Shown piece after piece: positions 25,446 through 34,117 of a stretch of 64,000 nucleotides of DNA. This DNA is from CAYVQZ01 sp964453435. GTDB lineage: Bacteria > Abyssobacteria > SURF-5. The translations under genes were made by a program, and so were the position numbers. The stretch's first letter is position 1. Every line of letters starts with the position of its first letter. The DNA lies in contig CAYVQZ010000003.1 of assembly GCA_964453435.1 (NCBI GenBank), forward strand, positions 62,001 through 126,000, given 5' to 3'. The notes beneath the pieces were generated by a model that was given only the letters and a program-made list of their open reading frames with translations, was not told the DNA's origin and did not search any database.

Positions 25446-26327
25446 ATGGCTTACATCGTCATTGTATCCGCTGTCGGCGTCATCGTGATTTGGTGGCTGC
25501 GCCGAACCATAACCATGGTCGAGGAGCAGCGGCGGAAGCGACTGCAAACGCTGAATCGCTTCGACGCAGCCGTGCACACGGAATCTCCGCATGAGAATCC
25601 CCTCATCCAGGCGCGCAAGCTGGCGCTCGAAAGCCTCAGCAGCCGCTTCAGTATTCTCAGGCGTTTGCTCATTCCGGCGGTCTTCCTGCTCTGGCTCGTC
25701 GCGCTCGCTTACCCCTTCCTCGGGAACGTGCCTGCAAACGTCGTGTCGCTCATGGTGGCGGCCGCCACGGTGATCGTCGGTATCGCCGCGAAACCCTATG
25801 TCGAGAATCTTATCTCCGGAATCGTCATATCGTTTTCGCGCCTTGTGCGCATCGGCGACACCCTGCTGATTGATGGCAATTATGGAACCGTCGAAGACAT
25901 CACCATCACGCACACGCTCGTGAAGATATGGGACTGGAGACGGTACATCATTCCGAACTCGCGCATGCTCGAAAAAGAATTCATCAATTACTCCATCGTC
26001 GACACATACCAGTGGGCGTACGTCGAGTTCTGGGTGGATCATGACGCGGACATCGAGCGGGTCCGGGAGATTGCCGTACGGGCCGCGTCCTCGAGCGACC
26101 ATTTCGCAAATTATGAGGCTCCCCGGTTCTGGCTCATGGAGATGGGCAAAGAGGGAATAAAGTGCTGGGTGGCGGCATGGGCGCAATCGCCCGCAGACGC
26201 CTGGCTGCTCAAAAACGAGATTCGCACCGAACTGGTTCGAGAATTGGCACAGGCCGGAATTCGGACCCATACCTATCGGATAGATGGCTTGGAGGCTTTG
26301 AAGGACACTATGGAACCGCGGAAGTGA
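25446..26327 (+). CDS. Small-conductance mechanosensitive channel, MscS family (second)
   Basis: About 293 residues from the ATG at 25446; a GTG at 25428 would add six. One N-terminal span (MAYIVIVSAVGVIVIWWL), a charged linker, two further spans and the pore region AAATVIVGIAAKPYVENLISG are followed by the MscS beta domain IRIGDTLLIDGNYGTVEDI. It differs strongly from the MscS at 9331 but shares the pattern I-W-D-(W/L)-R-R after the beta domain. It lies 70 bases after the asparagine-synthase gene in the same direction, possibly closing the operon. Role: emergency release of osmolytes. Confidence 0.88.
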   Translation: MAYIVIVSAVGVIVIWWLRRTITMVEEQRRKRLQTLNRFDAAVHTESPHENPLIQARKLALESLSSRFSILRRLLIPAVFLLWLVALAYPFLGNVPANVVSLMVAAATVIVGIAAKPYVENLISGIVISFSRLVRIGDTLLIDGNYGTVEDITITHTLVKIWDWRRYIIPNSRMLEKEFINYSIVDTYQWAYVEFWVDHDADIERVREIAVRAASSSDHFANYEAPRFWLMEMGKEGIKCWVAAWAQSPADAWLLKNEIRTELVRELAQAGIRTHTYRIDGLEALKDTMEPRK

Positions 26328-26337
26328 CCGTGAATCT

Positions 26338-26572
26338 GTCCGACAATTATGAATGTCAGCGAAAACGAGCGCAGGGTGCTGTACCCAATTTCGGAATCGC
26401 CCCGTCCTTCAGCGTAGGGGACTGTCCCGGATTTACGGGCACGAAGGCGCCGTAGAATCGGGACTGTCCCCGGAGCGACCCGCTTTCCTTCGCTGAGCGG
26501 AGCGACGTCCCGCGCATTCGCGGGATAGATCGGCGGACTGCCCCCGAAGCGCAGGACATGGAATTATCGGAC
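26338..26572. mobile_element. MITE-like palindromic element, long type (copy 1)
   Basis: Element of 235 bp bounded by imperfect terminal inverted repeats: left GTCCGACAATTATGAATGTC, right (reverse complement) GTCCGATAATTCCATGTC. Internally it has GGGACTGTCCC palindromes and a core shared with the 120-bp short type. The same element occurs in inverted orientation at 35747-35986 and as a partial copy near 53010. No open frame of note, so it must be mobilised in trans. It fills most of the gap before the gene at 26637. Confidence 0.72.
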
Positions 26573-26636
26573 GGACTCACCGTGCGGGTTTTCCGATTCC
26601 ATTCACGGCCTTCGGCAAAGGCGTCCTTTTCCCCGG

Positions 26637-27494
26637 ATGAGAGCGATACAGAAGAGCGCGGCGCAGATTCATCTGGCCGTTCTCTTTTTCGGGCTTGCCG
26701 GAGTTTTCGGCAAACTGATTTCGTTATCCCCCACGCTCATCGTTTTTGGCCGGGTGCTCTTCGCCGCGCCGGCTCTGCTCGCGCTCACCCGCATACGGGG
26801 ATTAAACCTCAGGCCGGCCTCGGCAGGCCATTGTCTCCTGCTCCCGCTGTTCGGGCTCGTCCTGGCGGTTCACTGGATTACGTTCTTCAAATCCATCCAG
26901 GTGTCAACCGTCGCGGTCGGACTCTTGTCGTATTCCACGTTTCCGGTGTTTGCCGCGCTTCTCGAACCTCTCTTCTTCGACGAAAGAATCGGGGTTTCCG
27001 ATATTGTCGTGGCGATTATCGCGTTTCTCGGGGCTTCGCTGGTGGTTCCGAAGTTCGAGTTTGGCAATGAAATAACGCAGGGCGTGGCCTGGGGGCTGAT
27101 ATCCGGCTTCACGTTCGCCCTGTTGTCGATACTCAACCGCAGATACGTGCAAGCGTATCCGGCTACGGTCCTCGCGCTCTATGAAGACGCCGCCGCGGCC
27201 GTGTTGCTCATTCCGTTTCTGTTCCTTGCCGAGTTCAGCCTCCATATCCGGGACCTTCTGTTCCTCGCGGTTCTCGGCGTCGTTTGCACGGCGGCCGCTC
27301 ACTCTCTCTTCATAAGCGGAATGAAGCGGCTACGGGCGCGGTCCGCAAGCGTCATCGCGACGCTGGAACCAGTTTATGGTATTATTCTCGCCGTAATTCT
27401 GCTCGGAGAACTGCCAACGGCGCGGACGGTTTTGGGAGGGATCGTTATCTTGGGAGCGGCCCTGTTTGCGACCGTATGGTCGCACGAATCGTAA
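26637..27494 (+). CDS. DMT-superfamily (EamA) transporter
   Basis: 285-residue membrane protein with about ten hydrophobic segments forming two EamA repeats (for example HLAVLFFGLAGVFGKLI and GVAWGLISGFTFALLSILNR). The C-terminal repeat ends with TLEPVYGIILAVILLGELP, the conserved EamA signature. It probably exports a small metabolite or amino acid; the substrate cannot be told. No clear Shine-Dalgarno precedes the ATG. It converges on the lyase gene with a three-base gap. Confidence 0.85.
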   Translation: MRAIQKSAAQIHLAVLFFGLAGVFGKLISLSPTLIVFGRVLFAAPALLALTRIRGLNLRPASAGHCLLLPLFGLVLAVHWITFFKSIQVSTVAVGLLSYSTFPVFAALLEPLFFDERIGVSDIVVAIIAFLGASLVVPKFEFGNEITQGVAWGLISGFTFALLSILNRRYVQAYPATVLALYEDAAAAVLLIPFLFLAEFSLHIRDLLFLAVLGVVCTAAAHSLFISGMKRLRARSASVIATLEPVYGIILAVILLGELPTARTVLGGIVILGAALFATVWSHES

Positions 27495-27497
27495 CAG

Positions 27498-28355
27498 TCA
27501 TTTCTCCGTCTGGTATTTCTGCTCCAGCTCGCGGTACTTCGGCACGCCGATAAATTGATTGAACTCGATAAAGGCCTCGAGAAAATCGCCGAAGTCCGGC
27601 GGAGCGCCTGTCTCGGCGAATTGTCTCAATGCGTCGAGGTTCGACCGGATTGTCGCAGCGAGGCAGACGGCGGGGTATATGGCGATTGCATATCCCATCC
27701 GCTCGAGTTCGCTGGCCGGCAGCGCCGGCGTGCGCGGAGCCATATTGATGAGGCAGGGGACCTCAAAAATTCCGGGAATCCGCTCCATCTGCTCGACGGT
27801 CTCGGGAGCCTCGACAAACATGATATCGGCGCCGGCGTCGACATAGGCCTGCACTCTCTCGATGGTCGCGTCCCAGCCTTCGACCGCAAGGGCGTCGGTG
27901 CGTGCAATGATGAGGAACTCGCTCGTTGACCGGGCATCGGTCGCCGCCCGTATCTTTGCCGCCATCTCGTTTGTGGGAATCAGCTGTTTTCCGCTCATGT
28001 GACCGCACCGCTTCGGCCATAACTGGTCCTCGATATGAATCGCCGCCGCTCCGGCCCGTTCGTATTCCTTCACCGTGCGGACGACGTTGAGCGGGTTTCC
28101 ATAGCCGGTGTCGGCATCGGCGATGAGAGGAATCTGAACGGCGTCGGCGATAGCTTTCACATTGCCCAGCATCTCGGTCATCGTCAGCAATCCGATATCC
28201 GGCAAACCAAACCGTGCCGCAGCTGTGCCGAAACCGGTCATATACACGGTTCCGAACCCCGTGTTTTCAATGAGCTTCGCCGTGAGAACGTCATAGGCGC
28301 CGGGAGCGACTATCAACTTCTTTTTAGAAAGCAGCTCGTTCAACGATGTCGGCAT
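27498..28355 (-). CDS. Isocitrate lyase/PEP mutase superfamily lyase (2,3-dimethylmalate or methylisocitrate lyase type)
   Basis: 285-residue TIM barrel with the superfamily's DADTGYG metal-binding motif (IPLIADADTGYGN) and the lyase hallmark KRCGH (LWPKRCGHMSGK), whose Cys is the catalytic acid of isocitrate/methylisocitrate lyases. The Cys excludes plain PEP mutase activity. It follows the aconitase-type subunit genes at 28413 and 28906 with the same direction. That set resembles dimethylmaleate hydratase plus 2,3-dimethylmalate lyase of nicotinate fermenters, but a methylcitrate-type or other 2-alkylmalate route is equally possible. GGAGGG stands ten bases before the ATG. Confidence 0.85.
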   Translation of the reverse strand: MPTSLNELLSKKKLIVAPGAYDVLTAKLIENTGFGTVYMTGFGTAAARFGLPDIGLLTMTEMLGNVKAIADAVQIPLIADADTGYGNPLNVVRTVKEYERAGAAAIHIEDQLWPKRCGHMSGKQLIPTNEMAAKIRAATDARSTSEFLIIARTDALAVEGWDATIERVQAYVDAGADIMFVEAPETVEQMERIPGIFEVPCLINMAPRTPALPASELERMGYAIAIYPAVCLAATIRSNLDALRQFAETGAPPDFGDFLEAFIEFNQFIGVPKYRELEQKYQTEK

Positions 28356-28412
28356 AACTGTATACCCTCCGGAACGATGGTTCCTGTCAGAGCGGCTGCT
28401 GGATGTTCCTCT

Positions 28413-28901
28413 TCATTTCTCACCTAACAGTTTCATCATGCCGCCCTTTTCGAGAGACTGCAGCATCATTTCGTTCAAGGGGACCCCGGTGAGAACCTTG
28501 TTTGTGGAAAGGTTGGCGACGCGGGCCCGAGCGAAATCGACTTCAATCTCATCGCCGGCGCTCACTTCCTTCGAAATGCCGGGACAAACGAGAACCGGAA
28601 GTCCGATGGCGATAGCGTTCCGAAAAAATATTCTCGCGAAATTCTCGGCCACAACCGCGGCGGCGCCGAGAAACTTGAGCGCTTCGGGAGCGGTCTCGCG
28701 GCTCGAACCGCAGCCGAAATTCGAGCCGCCGACAATGATTTTCCCGGGCTTGAACTCGTCTGCAAAGCCGGGAGCAATCGGCTCGAACACGTGCTTGCTC
28801 ATTTCCTCGACCGGCAAGTCCATGTACTGGCTTGGCGTAATCTGGTCGGTGTCAATGTTGTCGCCGAAAGTCCACGCGGTCCCTTTCACAACGAGTCCCA
28901 T
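28413..28901 (-). CDS. Aconitase-family hydratase small subunit (LeuD/DmdB type)
   Basis: 162-residue swivel-domain subunit. It has the signature VGGSNFGCGSSRE, which lines the active site in 3-isopropylmalate dehydratase and homologues, and begins GTAWTFGDNIDTDQITPSQY as in archaeal-type LeuD. It pairs with the large subunit starting four bases upstream. The downstream lyase gene suggests that the substrate is an alkylated malate/maleate rather than isopropylmalate. No leuA or leuB is nearby. Confidence 0.9.
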   Translation of the reverse strand: MGLVVKGTAWTFGDNIDTDQITPSQYMDLPVEEMSKHVFEPIAPGFADEFKPGKIIVGGSNFGCGSSRETAPEALKFLGAAAVVAENFARIFFRNAIAIGLPVLVCPGISKEVSAGDEIEVDFARARVANLSTNKVLTGVPLNEMMLQSLEKGGMMKLLGEK

Positions 28902-28905
28902 ACGC

Positions 28906-30156
28906 TCACACCTCCCTCGGATCGGTTATCTCTCCCCTGATGGCGGAGGCGGCGACCGTGGCCGGCGAGCCCAGATACACCTCGGCGTCGGCGCTGCCCA
29001 TTCGCCCTTTGAAGTTCCGGTTGGTCGATGAGATGCATGCCTCGCCCGGCGCGAGGAGTCCGACGTGAGCGCCGAAACACGGCCCGCAGCTCGGATTGCA
29101 AATCACGGCGCCGGCTTCCGAGAAGACCTCGAGCAGCCCCGCCCGCATCGCTTTCAGGTATACCTCGCGAGAGGCGGGAAACACGTAGAGCCGGGTGAAC
29201 GATGCGACTGTCTTGCCTTTCACAATGTCCGCCGCCACCTGCAGGTCTTCGAAGCGCCCGTTGGTGCACGAGCCGAGCACGGCCTGATGAATTCGTGTTC
29301 CCTTCACCTCTCCTATCGGTTTCACATTGTCAACCGAATGAGGGCAGGCCACCTGCGGTTCCAGACCCGAAACATCGAGGTGGTATTCCTGCTCGTATCG
29401 CGCGTCGGGATCAGAAGCGAACGGTGTCACCGCTTCGTTCGTGCGCTCCTTGAGATAGGCCAGCGTCTTTTCATCGGCGTTGAAGAAACCGAATTTGGCG
29501 CCGATTTCGACCGCCATATTGCTAATCGTCATCCGGCTCTCGACGCTCAGCGCATCGGCGGTCGGGCCGACGAATTCGACCGATTTGTATTGCGCAACCT
29601 CGGTCCCGTAGTCGCCCGCAATCTTGAGGATGATGTCCTTTGCGGTCACTCTGTCCGGGAGCGTTCCCGAAAGCGTGAATTTAATCGTCTCCGGAACCAT
29701 GAACCACAATTCCCCGCGCGCCAGCACATAGGCCATCTCGGTGGTTCCGATGCCCGTTCCGGCGGCGCCCAGCGCCCCGTACGTGCACGTGTGAGAGTCG
29801 GTCCCGACGACCAGCGTCCCCGGCAGCGCGTGCCCCTTTTCCACCATGACCTGGTGGCATATTCCCTCGCGCTCGCCATAGTAATGCGCGATTCCCGAGG
29901 TCTCGACGACACTGCGTATCATCATCTGCGCCATCGCCAGCCGCTCCGTGGGGGCGGGAATGTAATGGTCGAACAGGACCACGACCTTTTCGGGGTCCCG
30001 TATTTCGCTCACACCCGCCGACATCAATTGCATCCAACTCATGGCGAACGCTTCATGCAGCATGGCTCGGTCGATGGGGGCGATGACGTATTCCCCCGGG
30101 CGGACTGTGCGACCGACCCTGGCCGAAAAGATTTTCTCCGCCATTGTCTGTCCCAT
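28906..30156 (-). CDS. Aconitase-family hydratase large subunit (LeuC/DmdA type)
   Basis: 416-residue subunit carrying the [4Fe-4S] cluster. The three ligands are in GSCTNGRFEDL and CNPSCGPCFGAH. The active-site histidine motif GTDSHTCTYGALGA is intact. The length fits the LeuC2/HacA/DmdA group. GGAGG lies before the ATG. Expected reaction: reversible hydration of a 2-alkylmaleate or similar unsaturated diacid. It is first in a three-gene minus-strand unit with 28413 and 27498. Confidence 0.91.
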   Translation of the reverse strand: MGQTMAEKIFSARVGRTVRPGEYVIAPIDRAMLHEAFAMSWMQLMSAGVSEIRDPEKVVVLFDHYIPAPTERLAMAQMMIRSVVETSGIAHYYGEREGICHQVMVEKGHALPGTLVVGTDSHTCTYGALGAAGTGIGTTEMAYVLARGELWFMVPETIKFTLSGTLPDRVTAKDIILKIAGDYGTEVAQYKSVEFVGPTADALSVESRMTISNMAVEIGAKFGFFNADEKTLAYLKERTNEAVTPFASDPDARYEQEYHLDVSGLEPQVACPHSVDNVKPIGEVKGTRIHQAVLGSCTNGRFEDLQVAADIVKGKTVASFTRLYVFPASREVYLKAMRAGLLEVFSEAGAVICNPSCGPCFGAHVGLLAPGEACISSTNRNFKGRMGSADAEVYLGSPATVAASAIRGEITDPREV

Positions 30157-30396
30157 ACTCTTTCCTCCCCAATTGATCCAGGGCTCTCACACGCAGGAGC
30201 CGGTCATTCCTTGTCTGGCAGCGCGCCGCCGCGCCCAATGCCGAAACTGCCATTTCAACTGCAAAGACTCGAAGAACACAAAGAAAAATAATCAGTGTTC
30301 ATCAGCCTGCCTGTGCGCCGCACGCAGACAGGCGTTTATCTGCGGCTTAAAACCAATTTTTTTGACCACGGGGCGACACGGGGAAAAGGCGCCTCC

Positions 30397-30437
30397 ACCA
30401 CGAATTACACGAATTAATACATTGCGCCGAACTTCAC
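30397..30437. repeat. 41-bp dispersed repeat, copy 1
   Basis: Begins ACCACGAATTACACGAATT and ends AACTTCAC. It matches 37 of 41 bases with 33352-33392. Both copies lie next to MITE-like sequence in gene-free gaps. Confidence 0.7.
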
Positions 30438-30464
30438 CATCCCCCTTTCCCAAAGGGAGACAAA

Positions 30465-30584
30465 GAGTGCGTCCCACGATTCATGGCGCAAGTTGTTTGC
30501 CTCGGGGACAGTCCCGATTCTACGGCACTTCGTGCCCGTAAATATGGGACAGTCCCCTTCGTCGGGGAATCGTGGCACAGATTC
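30465..30584. mobile_element. MITE-like palindromic element, short type (copy 1)
   Basis: Exactly 120 bp with 18-base terminal inverted repeats: left GAGTGCGTCCCACGATTC, right (reverse complement) GAATCTGTGCCACGATTC. Two GGGACAGTCCC palindromes flank the shared core GATTCTACGGCACTTCGTGC. Same-length copies are at 43932-44051 and 53108-53227. Confidence 0.75.
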
Positions 30585-30822
30585 CAAAGGGGGATTTTGT
30601 CAGGACACACGTCGGTGCGCTGGACTTCATCTTCCTCAATAGCCACTTTCTCTTTGCGCCTTTGGGACCTTTGCGGTTCAAAAAAACATTCCTTGTTCCT
30701 TTGTGGTCTGAGAGATAGTTTCTGAATTCATCCGCTGGGCGAAATAAAATTCCACGCACGCTCTCCCGCCCCGCAGGATATTGGGCACAGAATCGGCGCT
30801 ATCCCTTAACCGGTTCTCAACC

Positions 30823-32094
30823 TCATTCTGTCCGCAGCCGCTCCGGCGTCTTCGCGAGCGACGCGAGAACGCCGCTCAGCCCGAATACGAGCGCGAGTCC
30901 GACAAAGACGGCGGAATACGACTCTGTCGCGTCGTATATCCCCGCCGCGCCCACCTGTCCTATGGCCGCTCCCAGCGTAAACGGGATTCCCATGATGCCG
31001 AGAATCTTGCTGAAGGAGCGCAGCCCGAAAATCTCCGCGACCAGGAGCGGATACACGACGGCGCTCCCGAGCCCCATGCCGAACAGGAACACGAACACGT
31101 ACAGCGAGGCCAGGTTCGCAAGTTTGAACAGCGCGAGCGCCGAAACAATCATGACACCATATTGCGCGGCCAAAACGAGGCGTTTCGAGAAGCGTTCGGC
31201 GAGGTATCCCCCCAGAAAACGCCCGGCGATACTCACGATCAGGAAATCCCGTATCGCACGCGAGCCGGTCATCATCGCCGCGTCGGTCCCCTCGCTGACC
31301 CCGAATTGCGAAGCGATCACGATGGGAACGATATGCGCCGTCACCACCGACGTTCCCATTATCATGAAGAATTGAACGAAGAACAAGAGCCAGAATGAAA
31401 GCGTGCGCGCAGCCTCGGGAACGGTATAGCCCAGCAGTTCTTCTCCCGTTTTGGCAGGCGTCGTTCCATTGCGCTCCGCAATATCCGGGTCGCCGTCGGG
31501 CCGCAGCCCCATCGATTCGGGAGAGCGCCGTATTATGAATATCGCAAGGGGAACGATGACGGCGGGAATGACGATTCCGAATGTGGCATACGTGTTGCGC
31601 CAGCCAATTCGTTCAATGAGATCGTGCGCCACCGGCGCAAACACGACTCCCCCCAGCGCAATCCCAATCATCACGATGCCCATGGCGGTGCCGCGTTTTC
31701 GAACGAACCAGTGTGAGACGAGGGTCTGGTTCGGAATGAGTGTCGTCGCTGACAGGCCCGTTCCCAAAAGGAATCCAATCGCATAAAGGTGCCATACTTC
31801 GGTTGCCCGGCTCATGAGCAAAAATGCGAAACCGGTCAGCGCCGCGCCGCCGCCGATGACGGCTCTCGGCCCCCGCGAATGGAGAAGCATCCCGACAAGC
31901 GGCGTCGCAAATCCTGCGACAAGCGCCATGAGCGAATTCACGCCGGTAATCGCCGTGCGCGAAGCGTGGAACGAGTTCTCCAGCGGAATCATAAAGACGG
32001 AAAACGTGTAGAACCCAGTCCCCGTTGTCAGGAAAAGAGTGACAAAGCAGGCGGCGATTACGTACCAACCAAAGAAGATGTTCTTTCCTTTCAT
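30823..32094 (-). CDS. MFS transporter (organic-anion type)
   Basis: About 423 residues with twelve predicted membrane spans. It begins MKGKNIFFGWYVIAACF, typical of the OFA/monocarboxylate branch of MFS. The N-terminal half has the loop GMLLHSRGPRAVIGGGAAL, and the central loop is charged. I use the ATG at 32094, preceded by GAGGGA; an in-frame ATG at 32160 would add 22 hydrophilic residues unlike the family. It lies between the two KRCGH lyase loci on the same strand, so a di- or tricarboxylate or related acid is a reasonable but unproven substrate. Confidence 0.85.
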   Translation of the reverse strand: MKGKNIFFGWYVIAACFVTLFLTTGTGFYTFSVFMIPLENSFHASRTAITGVNSLMALVAGFATPLVGMLLHSRGPRAVIGGGAALTGFAFLLMSRATEVWHLYAIGFLLGTGLSATTLIPNQTLVSHWFVRKRGTAMGIVMIGIALGGVVFAPVAHDLIERIGWRNTYATFGIVIPAVIVPLAIFIIRRSPESMGLRPDGDPDIAERNGTTPAKTGEELLGYTVPEAARTLSFWLLFFVQFFMIMGTSVVTAHIVPIVIASQFGVSEGTDAAMMTGSRAIRDFLIVSIAGRFLGGYLAERFSKRLVLAAQYGVMIVSALALFKLANLASLYVFVFLFGMGLGSAVVYPLLVAEIFGLRSFSKILGIMGIPFTLGAAIGQVGAAGIYDATESYSAVFVGLALVFGLSGVLASLAKTPERLRTE

Positions 32095-32247
32095 ATATCC
32101 CTCGCTCGTTTGTTTTTGGGGAGCGTGAACTGGCGAAACAACAGTCGAACAGCCGCACATGAAAACCCGACATCGGGAACGTCTCTCTCTTCTGACGATT
32201 CCGAGAGCTTCGAGCCTCGGCTTCCCGCGTTCGTCGAGAACCCGAAA

Positions 32248-33123
32248 TTAAACTTCCGCCCGGGCGCGAAACTTTTCGTCCAGGGCGTATTTCTCATCCA
32301 GCCCGATTACCTCTGCGAACTCATCGAAATCCATCATCCGTTCGCGCATCGGAGCCGACGTGCCGTGCTCGCGCAGGCAGGCGTACACGTCGGCGAGAGC
32401 TTTGGCCGCCGCATAGAGCCCCGACAGGACATAGCCAATCGCGATGAACCCGAGTTCTTTGTATTCCTCGAGCGAGAGAATCGGGGTCTGGCCGCCCTCG
32501 ATGCAGTTCACCACAAGCGGAGGCGGAACCTGCCGCCCTATCTCGCGCAGGTCGTCCACCGTTCGCGGAGCTTCCACGAAAATCAGGTCCGCCCCGGCCT
32601 CCTTGTACAGGTTCGCCCTTCTGATTGCCTCATCCAGCCCGTGCACCGCCAGCGCATCGGTTCGCGCGGTTATCATGAGCGCATAATCGCCCCGGGCCTC
32701 GACAGCGGCGCGGATTTTCTGCTCGTGCTCCTCGGCCGGTATCACATCCTTTCCCTTCATGTGCCCGCATCGTTTCGGCCACACCTGGTCTTCCAGCAAA
32801 ACGCCGCGCGCGCCCATTTCCTTCAGCGCCTTCACCAGGCGGAACACGTTCAGGGCGCCGCCATAGCCGGTGTCTCCGTCCACCGAGACGGGGATGCTGA
32901 CCGCGTTGCAGATTCTCCTGGCGGCGTCTATCAGCTCGCTCTGGGTCATCAGCCCGAAATCGGGCTCGCCAAACAACGAGGCCGAAACGCCGTATCCGGT
33001 GACGACCACCGTGTGAAAACCCGCCCGCTCGGCCAGCTTGGCCGACAGGGCGTCGTAAACGCCGGCAGCAAGAAAGATATCGCCCTGCGCAATCAAAGGA
33101 TGTGCTTTATTTTGTGCTTTCAT
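32248..33123 (-). CDS. Isocitrate lyase/PEP mutase superfamily lyase (second)
   Basis: 291-residue paralogue of 27498 with VDGDTGYGG, WPKRCGHMKGK and TARTDALAVHGLDEA. The KRCGH Cys is present, so carbon-carbon lyase activity on a 2-alkylmalate or isocitrate-like acid is expected. AAGGAG lies nine bases before the ATG. It probably forms a unit with the MFS gene downstream. Sequence divergence from the first lyase suggests a different substrate, not a recent duplication. Confidence 0.84.
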   Translation of the reverse strand: MKAQNKAHPLIAQGDIFLAAGVYDALSAKLAERAGFHTVVVTGYGVSASLFGEPDFGLMTQSELIDAARRICNAVSIPVSVDGDTGYGGALNVFRLVKALKEMGARGVLLEDQVWPKRCGHMKGKDVIPAEEHEQKIRAAVEARGDYALMITARTDALAVHGLDEAIRRANLYKEAGADLIFVEAPRTVDDLREIGRQVPPPLVVNCIEGGQTPILSLEEYKELGFIAIGYVLSGLYAAAKALADVYACLREHGTSAPMRERMMDFDEFAEVIGLDEKYALDEKFRARAEV

Positions 33124-33351
33124 GGCGCTCGCTCCTTACCGTGGGGATACGCAACAAGGTTTTGCCCGAATTCTGTGAGTGCAAATATCGCCATTGATCG
33201 GCATTCTTTTGAATGCGCTGAACAACGATAATCTTTCTCGGGGCGCATAGTCAACCCTTGAAAGCCGACCGCGAACTGCGCGAATTACGAAACCGGAGCA
33301 TCGAGACTCAAGCGAAAACGCAAAAACCCAAGGGAACAGAACTTCTTCTTG

Positions 33352-33392
33352 ACCACGAATTACACGAATGAACACATTGCGTCCAACTTCAC
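33352..33392. repeat. 41-bp dispersed repeat, copy 2
   Basis: Matches 30397-30437 at 37 of 41 positions, beginning ACCACGAATTACACGAAT. It directly precedes the mosaic MITE-like region. Confidence 0.7.
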
Positions 33393-33665
33393 TGTCTCAC
33401 GGTTGCACATTTTGCCGAACAACAAGCTTTGGGGGCTGTACCCAATTACGGAATCCCCCCATTCCTTCGTTGAGCGCAGCGAAATGTCGCGGACTCGCGG
33501 GACCATTTCCCGGCCTGACAGGGAATCCAGTTATTTCTTCGCTGAGCGAAGAGAAGTCCCGCGCTTCGCGGGATAGATTGGCGGACTGCCCCCAAAGCAC
33601 GGTTTCCCGAATCGTGAGACACACTCACAGTCCCCTTCGCCGGGCAATCGTGGGACAGTCCCGAG
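33385..33665. mobile_element. Rearranged MITE-like mosaic
   Basis: Carries modules of both element types in altered order. CTGTCTCACGGTTG lies near the left edge, then CTGTACCCAATTACGGAATC, a GCTGAGCGAAG/CCCGCG module and GGCGGACTGCCCCC. The right-hand terminus CAATCGTGGGACAGTC follows. This looks like nested insertion or recombination between copies and is not one intact element. Confidence 0.55.
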
Positions 33666-33918
33666 CGCCCACTTTACAGGGATACACTGCGATAAGCCGG
33701 AGCTTCTCGCCGGTCGCCCCGGCGAGCGCTCCGAAAAACGGTCGGCGAACCCGGCACGCGCGGGACTGGCCCGGCCGACGAACCCCCATCCCGGCCCAAG
33801 AGGGCAACGGCCACCCAAAAACCTCCGCGTTGTTCTGCTTCCCGTCCTTTGCCGTTCCTTGATTTTCGGTAATTATCTGAGGTATCCTCTATAAAGGAAA
33901 CGCGAGTGATTCGGTTGA

Positions 33919-33947
33919 ATCGCGGAGACGCCTGACCGTCTCGCGAT
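33919..33947 (+). ncRNA. Strong hairpin upstream of a 38-residue membrane miniprotein
   Basis: Arms ATCGCGGAGACG and CGTCTCGCGAT pair over eleven base pairs with one bulged G and a six-base loop. It ends 50 bases before the start codon at 33998 and has no T-run. It could be a structured mRNA leader or part of a small RNA; no known family was recognised. Confidence 0.4.
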
Positions 33948-33997
33948 CAAACGAGAGGGACGGCGTTGCTGTTTTCGGGCAGGAGAGTGAAGGGCAA

Positions 33998-34114
33998 ATG
34001 GATGGGATAGTGGAAAAGATCAAGCAGTACAAAGCGGAAATACTTCTTGCCGCGCTCTACGTCTACGTCATCATTCTCGGGATCGCCACCTTGAAGGAAC
34101 TCGGCGTCATCTGA
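33998..34114 (+). CDS. Putative 38-residue single-span membrane miniprotein
   Basis: ATG to TGA encodes MDGIVEKIKQYKAEI followed by a hydrophobic helix (ILLAALYVYVIILGIATL) and a short tail KELGVI. An amphipathic charged N-terminus plus one span of about 18 residues is a common layout for membrane miniproteins. AGGAGAG lies about 12 bases before the ATG, with GAAGGG closer. It ends three bases from the stop of the convergent CooC-like gene. Too short for homology-based naming; protein-like composition and the ribosome binding site are the support. Confidence 0.5.
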   Translation: MDGIVEKIKQYKAEILLAALYVYVIILGIATLKELGVI

Positions 34115-34117
34115 GAA

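Larger units (their letters stand above)
30157..30822. other. 666-bp gene-free region with repeat remnants
   Basis: No gene is supported. It contains a 41-bp dispersed repeat (30397-30437), a 120-bp short-type element (30465-30584), and at 30640-30720 further sequence resembling degraded dispersed repeats. Start-to-stop frames here are short and lack ribosome binding sites. Confidence 0.6.
33124..33997. other. 874-bp gene-free region with mosaic repeats and a structured leader
   Basis: Contains a 41-bp dispersed repeat (33352-33392), a mosaic of MITE-like modules (about 33385-33665) and a strong hairpin (33919-33947). No gene is supported; the short open frames are the palindromic repeats read through. 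Confidence 0.6.
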
